Part shown: piece by piece, positions 24,866-33,781 of the stretch
Layout of the letters: each line of letters begins with the position of its first letter
How positions within the stretch are numbered: the stretch's first letter is position 1
Source: Streptosporangium becharense
GTDB lineage: Bacteria > Actinomycetota > Actinomycetes > Streptosporangiales > Streptosporangiaceae
Assembly (NCBI RefSeq): GCF_014204985.1
Contig: NZ_JACHMP010000001.1
Coordinates: 310,001 to 374,000 of the forward strand
Reading direction: 5' to 3'
DNA length: 64,000 bases
Made by a program: the position numbers and the translations under genes
The notes under the pieces: generated by a model
The model's database searches: none
The model's input: only the letters and a program-made list of their open reading frames with translations
What the model was told of the DNA's origin: nothing

Positions 24866-26181
24866 CGGTTCTCCTCGGTCGGGATGCGGAAGGCGCGCAC
24901 CGCCAGCCCGCCGGTGACCAGGACCACGGCCACCAGCAGGTAGAGCAGCCCGGGTCCCCATCCGGCGTCCAGCAGCCACCCGGCCACCAGTGGGGACACG
25001 ATCGCGCCGATCCTGCCGACACCGATGCCCCAGCCGACGCCGGTCGCGCGCACCTCGGGCGGGTAGATGGAGGGGGTCAGGGCGTACAGGCCGGCGACGC
25101 AGCCGTTGACGAACAGTCCGATCAGTACGCCCAGCGTGAGGACCAGGGCGTACGCCGAGGTGGCGGGCACGAACGCGGCCAGCAGCGCCGCCGTGGCGAG
25201 CGCGTAGCCGAGCAGTACGTGTTTGAGGGCGAATCGGGCGGCCAGCAGGCCGAGCAGGGTGGTGCCGAAGATGCCGCCGAGGTTGAGCAGCACGCCCCCG
25301 GTGATGCCCTGGGTGGCCGACATCCCGGCCTCCACCAGCAGTTTGGGGGTCCAGCTCGTGACGAAGTAGAAGCCGAACATGACGGTGAAGAAGCCCGCCC
25401 AGACCAGCAGGGTGTTACGGCGCTGGGTGCGGGAGAGGATCTGCCGGATCCGGGGCACGGGTTCGGCGGTGGCCGACTGCTCGGGCATCGATCCCAGTGC
25501 GGGCTGGCTCATCATGGCCAGCAGGGCGTTCAACCGGTCGAGCGCGCGCGGCGAGCGCTGGGTGAGCAGGAAGTCCAGAGATTCGGGCAGCCGCCACAGC
25601 ACCGCGCCGACGAGCAGAGCAGTGGCGACGCCGCCGAAGGCGAACACCGACCGCCACCCCGAGGAGTCCTGCAACGCCACCGCGATGACGCCGCCCGCCG
25701 TGGCGCCGACGGCGTAGCCGGTGGAGTTGAGACTGACGGCCAGACCGCGCCAGCGCCGGTTGGCGTACTCGGCGGCGATGACGTTACTGCTGGCCAGGAT
25801 GCCGCCGATGCCGATGCCGGTGAGGACGCGCAGCAGGCCCAACTGGACGGCGTTCTGGCTGACGGCCGAGAGCAGCATCCCGGCCGCGGCCACCCCCAGG
25901 CAGGCCAGGATCAGCGCGCGTCGGCCGATCCGGTCGGCCAGCGGCGCCAGCAACAGCGACCCCAGCGCCATTCCGACCAGGCCCGCGCTGAGCAGCAGTC
26001 CCAGTTGCGAGCCCGACAGGGACCACTCGGCCGACACCGCGGCGGAGGTGAAGGACATGACCAGGACGTCGAAGCCGTCCAGCACGTTCAGCAGGACGCA
26101 TACGGCGATCGCTGACCATTGCAGGCGCGACATCGGGGCCTCGTCTATGCGGGCACGCAGCACCGCGGGAGGAGAGTGCAT
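24862..26181 (-). CDS. MFS transporter of the aromatic acid:H+ symporter type
   Basis: The 439-residue protein has 12 predicted helices and AAHS-family marks: NVLDGFDVLVMSF in helix 1, with the family Asp residues, LADRIGRRALI between helices 2 and 3, and GGILASSNVIAAEYANRRWRG around helix 4-5. In the middle, PESLDFLL is the typical motif after helix 6. Such proteins (PcaK, BenK, VanK) take up aromatic acids. It is the first gene of the leftward demethylation operon and is divergent from the IclR gene. The ATG at 26181 has a weak AAAGG upstream; ATG 26133 (MSRLQWSAIAV) is possible. Confidence 0.9.
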   Translation of the reverse strand: MHSPPAVLRARIDEAPMSRLQWSAIAVCVLLNVLDGFDVLVMSFTSAAVSAEWSLSGSQLGLLLSAGLVGMALGSLLLAPLADRIGRRALILACLGVAAAGMLLSAVSQNAVQLGLLRVLTGIGIGGILASSNVIAAEYANRRWRGLAVSLNSTGYAVGATAGGVIAVALQDSSGWRSVFAFGGVATALLVGAVLWRLPESLDFLLTQRSPRALDRLNALLAMMSQPALGSMPEQSATAEPVPRIRQILSRTQRRNTLLVWAGFFTVMFGFYFVTSWTPKLLVEAGMSATQGITGGVLLNLGGIFGTTLLGLLAARFALKHVLLGYALATAALLAAFVPATSAYALVLTLGVLIGLFVNGCVAGLYALTPSIYPPEVRATGVGWGIGVGRIGAIVSPLVAGWLLDAGWGPGLLYLLVAVVLVTGGLAVRAFRIPTEENR

Positions 26182-26251
26182 CTAACCGGCCTTTCGGGGG
26201 GTGGGTTAGCAGTCGATGATGAGCCGGTTACCGACGCCCTTCCACGGTGCA

Positions 26252-26264
26252 TCCATTCAATGGA
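26252..26264. promoter_or_regulatory. Palindrome TCCATTCAATGGA, candidate IclR operator
   Basis: TCCATT-C-AATGGA is a perfect inverted repeat centred in the 127-bp divergent gap between the MFS and IclR genes. A second inverted pair, CACGG and CCGTG, flanks it at about 26244 and 26272. It is the best candidate site for IclR control of the demethylation operon. Confidence 0.55.
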
Positions 26265-26308
26265 CGACGCCGTGCCAGAACGGTCGGTGACCAGCGATGA
26301 TGTGAGAC

Positions 26309-27067
26309 ATGGCCAGGTCATCCAGCGGCGAGTCGGTGCTGACACGCGCCGTGCGCATCCTTGAGGCGTTCAGCCCTCAGGAGCCGGTGCTGACGGTGAG
26401 CCAGATCAGCCGCAGGGCCGCGCTGCCGCTGGCCACCGCCGTCCGCCTGGTGGAAGAGCTGACCCGGCACGGGCTGCTGGCCCGGGACGAACAGCGCCGG
26501 GTGCGGATCGGGAACCGGCTGTGGGAGCTGGCCCAGCGGGCCTCGCCGATGCGCACGCTGCGGGAGACCGCGATGCAGTTCATGGGCGACCTGCACGGCG
26601 TGGTCGGCCACTCCGCGCAGCTCGGCATCCTCGATGGCGAGGAGGTGCTGTTCATCGAGCGACTCATCGCACCCGGCGCGGTCGTCACCGTCACCCAGAT
26701 CGGCGGGCGACTACCGCTGCACGCCTCATCAGCGGGCCTGGTCCTGTTGGCGCATGCGCCAGCCGACGTCAGGGACCGGGTGCTGCGCGGACCGCTGCAG
26801 ACCTACACCCCGCATACGATCACCGACCAGCGAGCCCTGCGCACGGCCCTCGCCGAGGTACGCCGGAACGGATTCGCCTTCTGCCCGGGTCACATCCGCC
26901 CGAACGCCACCGGGATCTCCGTACCGGTGCGGGTGGCCGGGCGTGTGGTCGCCGCCCTCGGCTTGGTGGTGCCCAACGATGAGCACGCCTGGTCATTGGT
27001 CCGGTCGCTGCAGATCACCGGGATGGCGCTCAGCCGCGCGCTCGACGTGCGAGCCGGTCTGCTGTAG
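26309..27067 (+). CDS. IclR-family transcriptional regulator
   Basis: The 252-residue protein has the IclR winged helix (SVLTRAVRILEAFSPQEPVLTVSQISR, then LATAVRLVEELTRHGLLAR) and the C-terminal effector domain. In that domain HSAQLGILDGEEVLFIERL, GRLPLHASSAGLVLLAH and SVPVRVAGRVVAALGLVVP are the typical strands. Family members such as PcaR and PobR control aromatic catabolism. Position opposite the MFS-reductase-P450-mscR operon makes it the probable regulator, with the substrate aromatic acid as likely effector. The gene ends 255 bp before the LysR gene; that gap carries the LysR promoter module. Confidence 0.9.
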   Translation: MARSSSGESVLTRAVRILEAFSPQEPVLTVSQISRRAALPLATAVRLVEELTRHGLLARDEQRRVRIGNRLWELAQRASPMRTLRETAMQFMGDLHGVVGHSAQLGILDGEEVLFIERLIAPGAVVTVTQIGGRLPLHASSAGLVLLAHAPADVRDRVLRGPLQTYTPHTITDQRALRTALAEVRRNGFAFCPGHIRPNATGISVPVRVAGRVVAALGLVVPNDEHAWSLVRSLQITGMALSRALDVRAGLL

Positions 27068-27262
27068 CAGATCGAGCTGTGGCGGATCGGCTTTCCAGTG
27101 GCCGGTGACGTCCCGGGCGAACGTGGCGCCTCATCATTTGATCTCTCTCCGGATGGAGAGATGTCATCACACCCGGAGAACGTCCCGAGTGAGATGAGAA
27201 GCACGTTGCTGACCGGCCTCCGCCGCCTCTCAGACGACCGCGCTCGCTGTGGAGCACTGTGA

Positions 27263-27310
27263 TGGATTTGAGAAACAGATAAGCTGCACGGACCCATTCA
27301 TTCTGTGAAT
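27263..27310 (+). promoter_or_regulatory. Bipartite LysR promoter module, copy A
   Basis: TGGATTTGAGAAACAGATAA (27263-27282) is followed 33 bp from its start by the perfect inverted repeat ATTCA-N5-TGAAT (27296-27310). The latter fits the T-N11-A rule of LysR binding sites. The module ends 13 bp before the LysR GTG. Similar modules lie at 33631-33678 and 34730-34778. Confidence 0.65.
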
Positions 27311-27322
27311 TCGGGAGGGTCT

Positions 27323-28237
27323 GTGGGCCTGAAAGACCTGGACCTGAATCTGCTGGTCACGCTGCACGCGCTGCTGGAGGAACGCAACGTCACCCGCGCC
27401 GGTCAGCGGATCGGGCTCAGCCAGCCCGCCACCAGCGCCGCCCTGGCCCGCCTGCGGCGACACTTCGACGACGAACTGCTCCTGCGCGTCGGCAACGGCT
27501 TCGAGCTCACACCGCTCGCCGCCTCGCTCGTCGACGCCACGGCGCTCGCGGTCAACGTCGTCGACCGGGTCTTCTCCGCCAAGCCCGACTTCGACCCGGC
27601 CACCTCCGACCGCGAGTTCGTCCTGGTCAGCTCCGACTACGCGCTGGCCCTCATCGGCGGAGAGCTCACGCGCACCCTGGAGCGCGAGGCCCCCGGCGTC
27701 CGCCTGCGCTTCCTGCAGATCAACATCCCGCGGGTCGACGACATCGACACCACCCTGCGCTCGGTCGACGGGCTGCTGATGCCGCACGGCTTCATCTCCA
27801 CCCATCCGGCGGTGGACGTCTACACCGACCGGTGGGTCATCATCGCCGACCGGGACCACCCCGAACTGCGCCGCGGCATCACCATGGACCACCTGCGGGA
27901 GCTCCCGTGGGCGGTGACCTTCCACAGTCCGACGGGCATCGCCTCGGCCGCCCGGCAGCTCACCATGCTCGGCGTGGAGCCGCGGGTCGAGGTCGTCGTG
28001 GAGAACTTCCAGTCGCTGCCGTTCCTCGTCCCCGGCACCCGGCGCATCGCACTGATCCAGGAGCGGCTGGCCCGGCGCCTGGAGGGGCTGGCCGACTTCC
28101 AGGTGCTGCCCTGCCCGTACGAGGCGGTGCCGGTGATCGAGGCGTTCTGGTACCACACGGTCAACCAGGCCGACGCCGGGCACCGCTGGCTGCGCGAGGT
28201 CCTCGTCGACGTCGGGAAGCGGGTGGAGCGGCGCTGA
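27323..28237 (+). CDS. LysR-family transcriptional regulator
   Basis: The 304-residue protein starts with the LysR HTH: LDLNLLVTLHALLEERNVTRAG, then SQPATSAALARLRRHFDDELLLR. A substrate-binding domain follows, with EFVLVSSDYALALIGGEL and GVEPRVEVVVENFQSLPFLVPGT. It belongs to the NodD-like subgroup often tied to aromatic catabolism, and closely resembles the second LysR protein at 33782-34714. The GTG at 27323 follows GGGAGG. No divergently oriented target gene is next to it: the gene to the left runs the same way. The last codons form one arm of an 18-bp hairpin. Confidence 0.9.
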   Translation: MGLKDLDLNLLVTLHALLEERNVTRAGQRIGLSQPATSAALARLRRHFDDELLLRVGNGFELTPLAASLVDATALAVNVVDRVFSAKPDFDPATSDREFVLVSSDYALALIGGELTRTLEREAPGVRLRFLQINIPRVDDIDTTLRSVDGLLMPHGFISTHPAVDVYTDRWVIIADRDHPELRRGITMDHLRELPWAVTFHSPTGIASAARQLTMLGVEPRVEVVVENFQSLPFLVPGTRRIALIQERLARRLEGLADFQVLPCPYEAVPVIEAFWYHTVNQADAGHRWLREVLVDVGKRVERR

Positions 28238-28255
28238 GCCGCTCCACCCGCTTCC
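28215..28255. terminator. Bidirectional hairpin between LysR and GH3 genes
   Basis: An 18-bp perfect stem (28215-28232 with 28238-28255, arm starting GGAAGCGGGTGGAGCGGC) with a 5-base loop covers the last codons and stop of the LysR gene. It lies just beyond the end of the convergent GH3 gene. It probably terminates both transcripts. Confidence 0.8.
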
Positions 28256-28283
28256 GGAACTCCGGGCCGCCCGGTCACCCGGC

Positions 28284-30530
28284 TCAGGAGATGCGGAACG
28301 TACCGGTGAGCGAGATGCCCCGCGAGGAGGTGCCGATCCGTACCGTGTACTGTCCGGACGGCGTGACCCACCGGTCCGCCGCCGCGTCCCAGTAGGACAG
28401 CGGGCGATTCGGCGCCGCCGGGTCCAGGACGACCTCCACCATCCGGGAGGCGCCCGGCGCCAGGCTCACCCGGGTCCACCCGGCCAGCCGCTGCGGCGGC
28501 TCGCCGGCCCGGGCCGGGAGTCCCAGGTAAACCTGGGCCACCTCGGTACCGGAGCGCGTTCCCGTGTTGGTCACCTGGAACCTGACCTTGATCGGCCGAC
28601 GCCCGTCCGGCAAAGGCGGGGTGACGCTGAGCGTGCTGTAGGAGAACGTGGTGTACGACAGCCCGTGCCCGAAGGGGAACAGCGGCTCGATGCCCTGGTC
28701 GTCGTACCAGCGGTAGCCCACCTTGAGGCCTTCGGAGTAGTCCACCTGCCGGATGCTCTGGTCGCCCTCGGGCCGCTCCGTGCCGCCGCCGGGCAGCACT
28801 CCGGGGTACCGCCGGGGGGATCCGGCGGTCGGCAGATCTTCCAGTGAGGCGGGGAAGGTCTGCGGCAGCTTGCCCGAGGGGTTGACGTCGCCCCACAGCA
28901 GGGCGGTGATCGCGTTGCCCTGCTGGACACCGGGATACCACGCCTGCAGGACGGCCTCGACCTCGTCCACCCACGGCATCAGGACCGGCCCGCCCGTCTC
29001 CAGGACGGCGACGGTGCGCGGGTTGGCCGCGGCCACGGCCGAGATGAGCGCGTCGCCGTCGCCGTCCAGCGACAGGTCGGCCAGGTCGGTGAACTCGCCC
29101 TCGGTGTAGTAGCCGAAGACGACGGCCACGTCCGCGTCCGCTGCGGTCCTGGCCGCCTTGGCCGGGTCGCTTCCGTCGTCGAAGACGACGCGGCTGCCGT
29201 CTCGGGCCGCCCGTGCAGTGATCGCGTCGAGCGGCGCGACGGGTGCCGGACAGTCGACGTAGGTCCCGCCCGGCGGCAGGAACCAGGTGGCCGAGCAGAC
29301 GGTGCTCGCGCTGACGCCGTTCGTCGGGTTGCGTGAGGCGGTCGGGCCGATCACCGCGATCGTCTGCCCACGTCCACCGAGCGGGAGGGCGGCGTCCTCA
29401 TTCTTCAGCAGGACGCTGCCCTCTTCGGCCACCTGGCGCGCCACGGCCTGGTTGGCAGGTGTGGACACGTCGGCGGTCGCCGTGGTGGGCAAGGGCCGGT
29501 CGAAGAGCCCCGCGGTGATCAGTGCCCGCACGACGCGGAAGGCGGCGGTGTCGATCTGGACCGCGGTGATCTGACCGGCCGCGAGCGCGGCCTTGAGCTT
29601 CTCCGGTGTCCAGAAGGACGGTTTGTTCAGTTCCTGGTCGAGGCCGGCGCGCAGGGACGGGGCGGTTGAGGTGACCGCCCAGAAGTCGGAGACGACGAAG
29701 CCGCCGAACCCCATCTCCTTGTGCAGGTGATCGGTCAACAGGGTCGGGTTCTCGCACGAGTGGACGCCGTTGACCTGGTTGTAGGCGCACATCACCCCGC
29801 CGGGCGAGCCTTTCCTCACGGCGATCTCGAAGGGGAGGTTGTAGATCTCGTGGAGCGTCCTCTCGTCGATGTTCGACGAGCTGAGCGTGCGGTCGGTCTC
29901 CTGTTCGTTGCCGACGAAGTGTTTGAGGACGGACAGCACCGGGGCCTGCGGGCTGCCCTTCTGGATGCCCTGGATCTCGGCCGCGGCGAGAGTGCCGCTC
30001 AGCAGGGGGTCCTCGCCGAGGTACTCGGAGGTGCGGCCGTTGAGCGGCGTGCGCCCGCCGGCGATGCTCGGGCCGAGGAGAACGTTGCGTCGTTTGCGGA
30101 ACGCCTCGTCGGCGAGCGTCCGGCCTTTGGCGGTGCTCAGGGCCGTGTTCCAGCTCGCCGCCTGTGCGATGGGCGCCGGGAAGGCGGTCACCCCGGTGTC
30201 GCCGCGAATCCCGAAAGGCCCGTCGGTGTAGGTGAGGGTGGGGGTGCAGGCGACCTGCGCGGGATAGACGACGCCGTCGGGGAATTCCGTCCGCTGCGGT
30301 TCCGCTGCGGGCTGCTCCACCAGCCAGCGCATCTTCTGCTCCAGGGTGGAGGCGTCGAGCAGCGCGCGTGCGCGCGCGTCGGCGGACTTGGCCGTGTCCA
30401 TCCACGGGCAGGCGGGTGGGGCTGCGGTCGACGCGGCGGTCGACGCCGTCGTGACGTGCAGGACGGTGGCGGGGACGGCGAGGCAGAGGGCGAGCGCGAT
30501 CCGTCTCCCGCGTCGTGTTCGGTGGTGCAC
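28284..30530 (-). CDS. Secreted GH3 beta-glucosidase-like glycosidase
   Basis: A 748-residue GH3 enzyme with a signal peptide (RRTRRGRR-type basic start, then ALALCLAVPATVLHV and cleavage near residue 35-40). The N-terminal (beta/alpha)8 domain carries TDGPFGIRGD, LKHFVGNEQE and the nucleophile Asp282 in GFVVSDFWAV. The C-terminal alpha/beta sandwich has EEGSVLLKNEDAALPL and EGEFTDLADLSL, and a fibronectin-III-like domain ends the protein (RFQVTNTGTRSGTEVAQVYL). It should release glucose or a similar sugar from extracellular beta-glycosides. The GTG at 30530 follows CCGGAGG. An upstream inverted repeat (CGAAACC, 30580; GGTTTCG, 30614) may be its operator. Confidence 0.9.
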   Translation of the reverse strand: MHHRTRRGRRIALALCLAVPATVLHVTTASTAASTAAPPACPWMDTAKSADARARALLDASTLEQKMRWLVEQPAAEPQRTEFPDGVVYPAQVACTPTLTYTDGPFGIRGDTGVTAFPAPIAQAASWNTALSTAKGRTLADEAFRKRRNVLLGPSIAGGRTPLNGRTSEYLGEDPLLSGTLAAAEIQGIQKGSPQAPVLSVLKHFVGNEQETDRTLSSSNIDERTLHEIYNLPFEIAVRKGSPGGVMCAYNQVNGVHSCENPTLLTDHLHKEMGFGGFVVSDFWAVTSTAPSLRAGLDQELNKPSFWTPEKLKAALAAGQITAVQIDTAAFRVVRALITAGLFDRPLPTTATADVSTPANQAVARQVAEEGSVLLKNEDAALPLGGRGQTIAVIGPTASRNPTNGVSASTVCSATWFLPPGGTYVDCPAPVAPLDAITARAARDGSRVVFDDGSDPAKAARTAADADVAVVFGYYTEGEFTDLADLSLDGDGDALISAVAAANPRTVAVLETGGPVLMPWVDEVEAVLQAWYPGVQQGNAITALLWGDVNPSGKLPQTFPASLEDLPTAGSPRRYPGVLPGGGTERPEGDQSIRQVDYSEGLKVGYRWYDDQGIEPLFPFGHGLSYTTFSYSTLSVTPPLPDGRRPIKVRFQVTNTGTRSGTEVAQVYLGLPARAGEPPQRLAGWTRVSLAPGASRMVEVVLDPAAPNRPLSYWDAAADRWVTPSGQYTVRIGTSSRGISLTGTFRIS

Positions 30531-30917
30531 CTGGTCCTCCGGAGCTGAAAGGGGCCGTGGGCCCCGGCAGGGATAACCACGAAACCGGCATCTGGGGGTT
30601 TCCGCCAGGTTTCGCACTCTGCACGGATCATCAACCGCCGGGTGAACATGGAGATAGGCCGAGATGAACCTCTTGCAGCACGGAATTGACATCGACGGCG
30701 ACGATCCTGCCGACAGCGGATGTCGAGAACCCTGGTGATGCGTCTCGGTGGACTGTTGACCCCCATGGCGCTGGAGAGGCGACGGAAGGCGGCAGGGAGC
30801 CTCCGGATCTCCCTGACCGCATCCATGAAGCGCTTCGACGATCCGCCGGCGATCGAGGCCGTAGGGAGCCTGGCCTCGATCACCGAGTGCAGGTGGGCGA
30901 CGTGCTCGTCGTTGTAT
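30531..30917 (-). other. Intergenic gap with inverted repeat and an unassigned coding-like stretch
   Basis: This 387-bp gap contains CGAAACC (30580-30586) facing GGTTTCG (30608-30614), a candidate GH3 operator. From about 30883 down to 30690 a leftward frame reads IEARLPTASIAGG then RFMDAVREIRRLPAAFRRL, which looks coding but matches no family I know. It has no ribosome-binding site and breaks off. I list it as a possible relic. Confidence 0.3.
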
Positions 30918-32105
30918 CTATTCGGCCGGGACGGTGTTGAGCGGCGACGTCGGGACGGCCAGGAGCGTGGCGACGAGACCGGCCAGTACCAGCGTCGCCA
31001 CGCCGATGATGGCCAGCGACGTGCCGAGCCCTCCGGTCGCCGCGGTCAGTGCGCTGACGAGCAGGGGGGATAGGAACTCCCCGAGGAACAGGGCGGCGGT
31101 CCACAGGCCGGTACCGCGGCCGCGCTGCGCGAACGGCAGCCTGTTGACCGCCCAGGTGACCAGGGTCGGCAGCAGCAGACCGGTGGCGAAGCCGGTGAGC
31201 ACGGACCCCACCACGATCACAGGGACAGCCTCGGTGGCGAAGATCAGGAGCAGGCCAAGCCCGGAGAGGACGAACTCCACGACGAGCAGCACCTTCGCTC
31301 CATGAGTGGCGACCTTGGCGAACAGCCCGGCGCCGGCGGCGGTCGCCAGCGACATCAACGCGGTGATACCGCCGATGGCAGCGGTATCGGTGACACCCAC
31401 ACCGTCCAGGACGAAGGCGAGCTGGACGATCAACGTGTAGAAGACGACGCCTCCGCCCACGGTCACCAGGCTGGGGACGGCCATGATGCGCCAGGGCCAT
31501 GGCTGCCGCGTTTCGTGCCGTGCTACGGCGGGCTGCCACAGGAAGATCCCCATGGGGATCGCGGCCAGCGCGGCGGCGCCGTACAGCCAGAAGGGCGTGC
31601 GCCAGCCGTCGGCTCCGAGCAGGCCGCCGAGCGCGAAGAAGACGGTCGCGGCGATTGTGGTGACCAGAGTCTGCAGGCCCAGGTAGCGGATGCGACGTGG
31701 ACCGGACCAGTAGTCGGCGATCAGGGTGGTGCAGCATGTCATGATGGCCGCTTCGCATATGCCGACCAGCATGCGGCTGATCAAAATGGCCTGGATCGAG
31801 TCCAGGTAGAGGGGAGCGGTGCCGAAGATCGAGTAGGCGACCATGGTGACGATCAGCAGTCGCTTGCGGTCGAACCTGTCGGCGATGGCGCCGGCGAAGG
31901 GCGCGCCGAGCGCGATGAACAGCGCGGGGATGGTCAGGATCACCGGGACCAGGACGTCGGCGCCCGGTGTGGTGGCGAAGTGTTGGCTCATCCGGGGCAG
32001 AACCGGTGACAGCAGGACGGCGCCGAGCACAGGCATGCAGCTGCCGACGAGCAGCAGGACGAGCTGGGGGAATCCTGCCTGGCGGGAGGTGACCGGCGGG
32101 GACAT
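30918..32105 (-). CDS. MFS transporter
   Basis: The 395-residue protein has 12 predicted helices. The first segment is LVLLLVGSCMPVLGAVLLSPVLP, and the loop 2-3 motif is GAIADRFDRKRLLI. Helix 4 has LISRMLVGICEAAIMTCCTTLIADYW. It resembles DHA1-type drug or sugar efflux proteins. A single ATG start has GAGG upstream. It lies between a secreted GH3 gene and an AraC regulator read in the same direction, and the ATTCA-N5-TGGAT motif upstream (32195-32209) links it to the LysR/AraC promoter set. The substrate is unknown. Confidence 0.85.
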   Translation of the reverse strand: MSPPVTSRQAGFPQLVLLLVGSCMPVLGAVLLSPVLPRMSQHFATTPGADVLVPVILTIPALFIALGAPFAGAIADRFDRKRLLIVTMVAYSIFGTAPLYLDSIQAILISRMLVGICEAAIMTCCTTLIADYWSGPRRIRYLGLQTLVTTIAATVFFALGGLLGADGWRTPFWLYGAAALAAIPMGIFLWQPAVARHETRQPWPWRIMAVPSLVTVGGGVVFYTLIVQLAFVLDGVGVTDTAAIGGITALMSLATAAGAGLFAKVATHGAKVLLVVEFVLSGLGLLLIFATEAVPVIVVGSVLTGFATGLLLPTLVTWAVNRLPFAQRGRGTGLWTAALFLGEFLSPLLVSALTAATGGLGTSLAIIGVATLVLAGLVATLLAVPTSPLNTVPAE

Positions 32106-32194
32106 GCGGCCTCGCTAAGTTACGGGGGATGTGGCACACATCACTGTGGGCATTGGACCCCGTATGCGGAAGACGGAACTTTCTGATACCAGCC

Positions 32195-32209
32195 ATTCAT
32201 CCCGTGGAT
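32195..32209. promoter_or_regulatory. LysR-type palindrome upstream of the MFS gene
   Basis: ATTCA-TCCCG-TGGAT follows the ATYCA-N5-TGRAT pattern of the LysR modules but lacks the 20-bp companion element. It is 90 bp upstream of the MFS start, in the 289-bp gap before the AraC gene, which holds no other clear feature. Confidence 0.45.
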
Positions 32210-32394
32210 TTCCCTACGGTGTGTGCCGGCTCCGGTCGCCGTTCTACCTGGTTGAAACGTCGCCGATGCCGCCCAGGCCGGCACGGGCATCGCGGTGCCG
32301 GCGGACGCGACGCGGTTGACGGCCGGGGAAGCGTTCAGGATCCGGATCTCGAAGAGGCGGCCTCGTGCCGGTGCTCCGCAAACCCGCGTCCGGG

Positions 32395-33483
32395 TCAGCG
32401 GGCGCAGCTCTCGCGGAAGCTCGTGGCGCTCATGCCGAAGTGTGCCCTGAAGCGGCGGGCGAAGTGGTTCTGGTCCGGCCAGCCGACCAGGTGCCCGACG
32501 CGGGAGATCGGGTGGTCGGTCTGCGTGAGCAGCATCGCCGCGGTCTCGGCCCGCAGGTGCGTGAGGTAGGCGATGGGCGGCATGCCGACGCTCGCCTTGA
32601 ACAGGCGTATCAGGTAGCCCGGGGTCAGGAAGGACGCGTCGGCCAGTTCTCCGAGCGACCAGCCATGTCCGAGATCGCTCTTCATCAGCCGGATGACCTC
32701 GGTCACCGCAGGGGGAAGCACCGGTTCGGCCGTGCTGTGCGGACCGGTCCCGGCGCGGGTGAGCGCGCTGAGGAACAACAGGAGCCGCCCGACGAGATCG
32801 GCGCGATGAGTGGTCGCGGATTCGGTGGCCAGCTCGCGCAGGATGTCGAGATGCGCGACGCAGTCGGCCAGCGCCCGAGGGTCGAGAACCGGCTCCCGGC
32901 GGCCCGGGACCGTTGCACGCGGGCCGAATGGGGGAACATCCGATTCCGCCCGGCACGGCCCATCGTGCCCGTCACCGTCGCCGAACAGCCGGCACAGAAG
33001 CGGATCCTCCCTGATCCAGGCCAGCTCGCGCAGGAGCAGGCCGGGCCGCAGGCCACAGCCGTACAGCTCCAGCCGATCGCGCTCCTCATAGGCGTGCCGC
33101 GTGCCGGCGGGCAGGAGGATGACGCTGCCCGGCCTGACTCGGCGCGGTCCGGCAGGCATGCGGTGGACCGCTTCGCCCGCCGTGACGACGGCGATCTCAG
33201 CCAGGGGATGCGCGTGCGCGGACCCCGCCGCGGGTCCGGGTCGGAAGCGGCCGATCCGGAGATCGCGCATGCCGGTTTCCGGGCAGGCCGTCCGGGCGCT
33301 CCTGCCACGGATCCGGTGCGGAGCCACCCGGTGGCGCGCAGGTGAGGTGACCGGACGCCCGCCGCTCACGGGATCATCGTGCCCGGAGCAGGCGCCCGCC
33401 GCGGAATCCGTGGTGGCCGGAAGGAGCTCTCCGGAGAGCGGATCCGCCTCACCGGAAGAGCATGCGGGAAGCGCGTTCATCAC
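32395..33483 (-). CDS. AraC-family transcriptional regulator
   Basis: The 362-residue protein has a cupin sensor domain (about residues 85-180, with HPLAEIAVVTAGEAVHR and GSVILLPAGTRHAYEERDRLELYGC). The C-terminal AraC domain runs WSLGELADASFLTPGYLIRLFKASVG to VGWPDQNHFARRFRAHFGMSATSFR. It is a paralogue of the AraC protein at 14276-15232: the same LELY-C and PGYLxRLFKA patterns recur. An N-terminal extension of about 70 residues has no recognisable domain. The start (GTG 33483 or ATG 33480) follows AAAGGAG. LysR module copy B lies 150 bp upstream, so a LysR protein may control it. Confidence 0.87.
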   Translation of the reverse strand: MMNALPACSSGEADPLSGELLPATTDSAAGACSGHDDPVSGGRPVTSPARHRVAPHRIRGRSARTACPETGMRDLRIGRFRPGPAAGSAHAHPLAEIAVVTAGEAVHRMPAGPRRVRPGSVILLPAGTRHAYEERDRLELYGCGLRPGLLLRELAWIREDPLLCRLFGDGDGHDGPCRAESDVPPFGPRATVPGRREPVLDPRALADCVAHLDILRELATESATTHRADLVGRLLLFLSALTRAGTGPHSTAEPVLPPAVTEVIRLMKSDLGHGWSLGELADASFLTPGYLIRLFKASVGMPPIAYLTHLRAETAAMLLTQTDHPISRVGHLVGWPDQNHFARRFRAHFGMSATSFRESCAR

Positions 33484-33630
33484 CAGTCTCCTTTCGTGCG
33501 CAGGTCAGGGCTCAGAGCCGGCGGCGTGGACGGGTGACCGGGAAGCATCCGAGCTGAGGAGTGACCGGAGGAGGGGAGGCTTCTCCCGGCGACCGGCCCT
33601 TGTGACTCACCTCACTCTGGAGGATCCCTT

Positions 33631-33678
33631 TGGATTTGACAAATAGATAATCAAGATGGGTGAATCCATCACGTGGAT
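33631..33678 (+). promoter_or_regulatory. Bipartite LysR promoter module, copy B
   Basis: TGGATTTGACAAATAGATAA (33631-33650) matches copy A at 18 of 20 positions. The perfect inverted repeat ATCCA-N5-TGGAT (33664-33678) follows at exactly the same 33-bp offset. It lies in the 298-bp gap 33484-33781 between AraC and LysR genes. No LysR gene starts to its right, unlike copies A and C. Confidence 0.65.
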
Positions 33679-33781
33679 GGTGTTGTATCGCTCTCCCACC
33701 TCCAGGCGTGGGCGTGCACAGCATGATCCGTACCCTTTCGAACCCCGTCACAGGGCTTGGACCGGGAGTCCACTGACGCGG

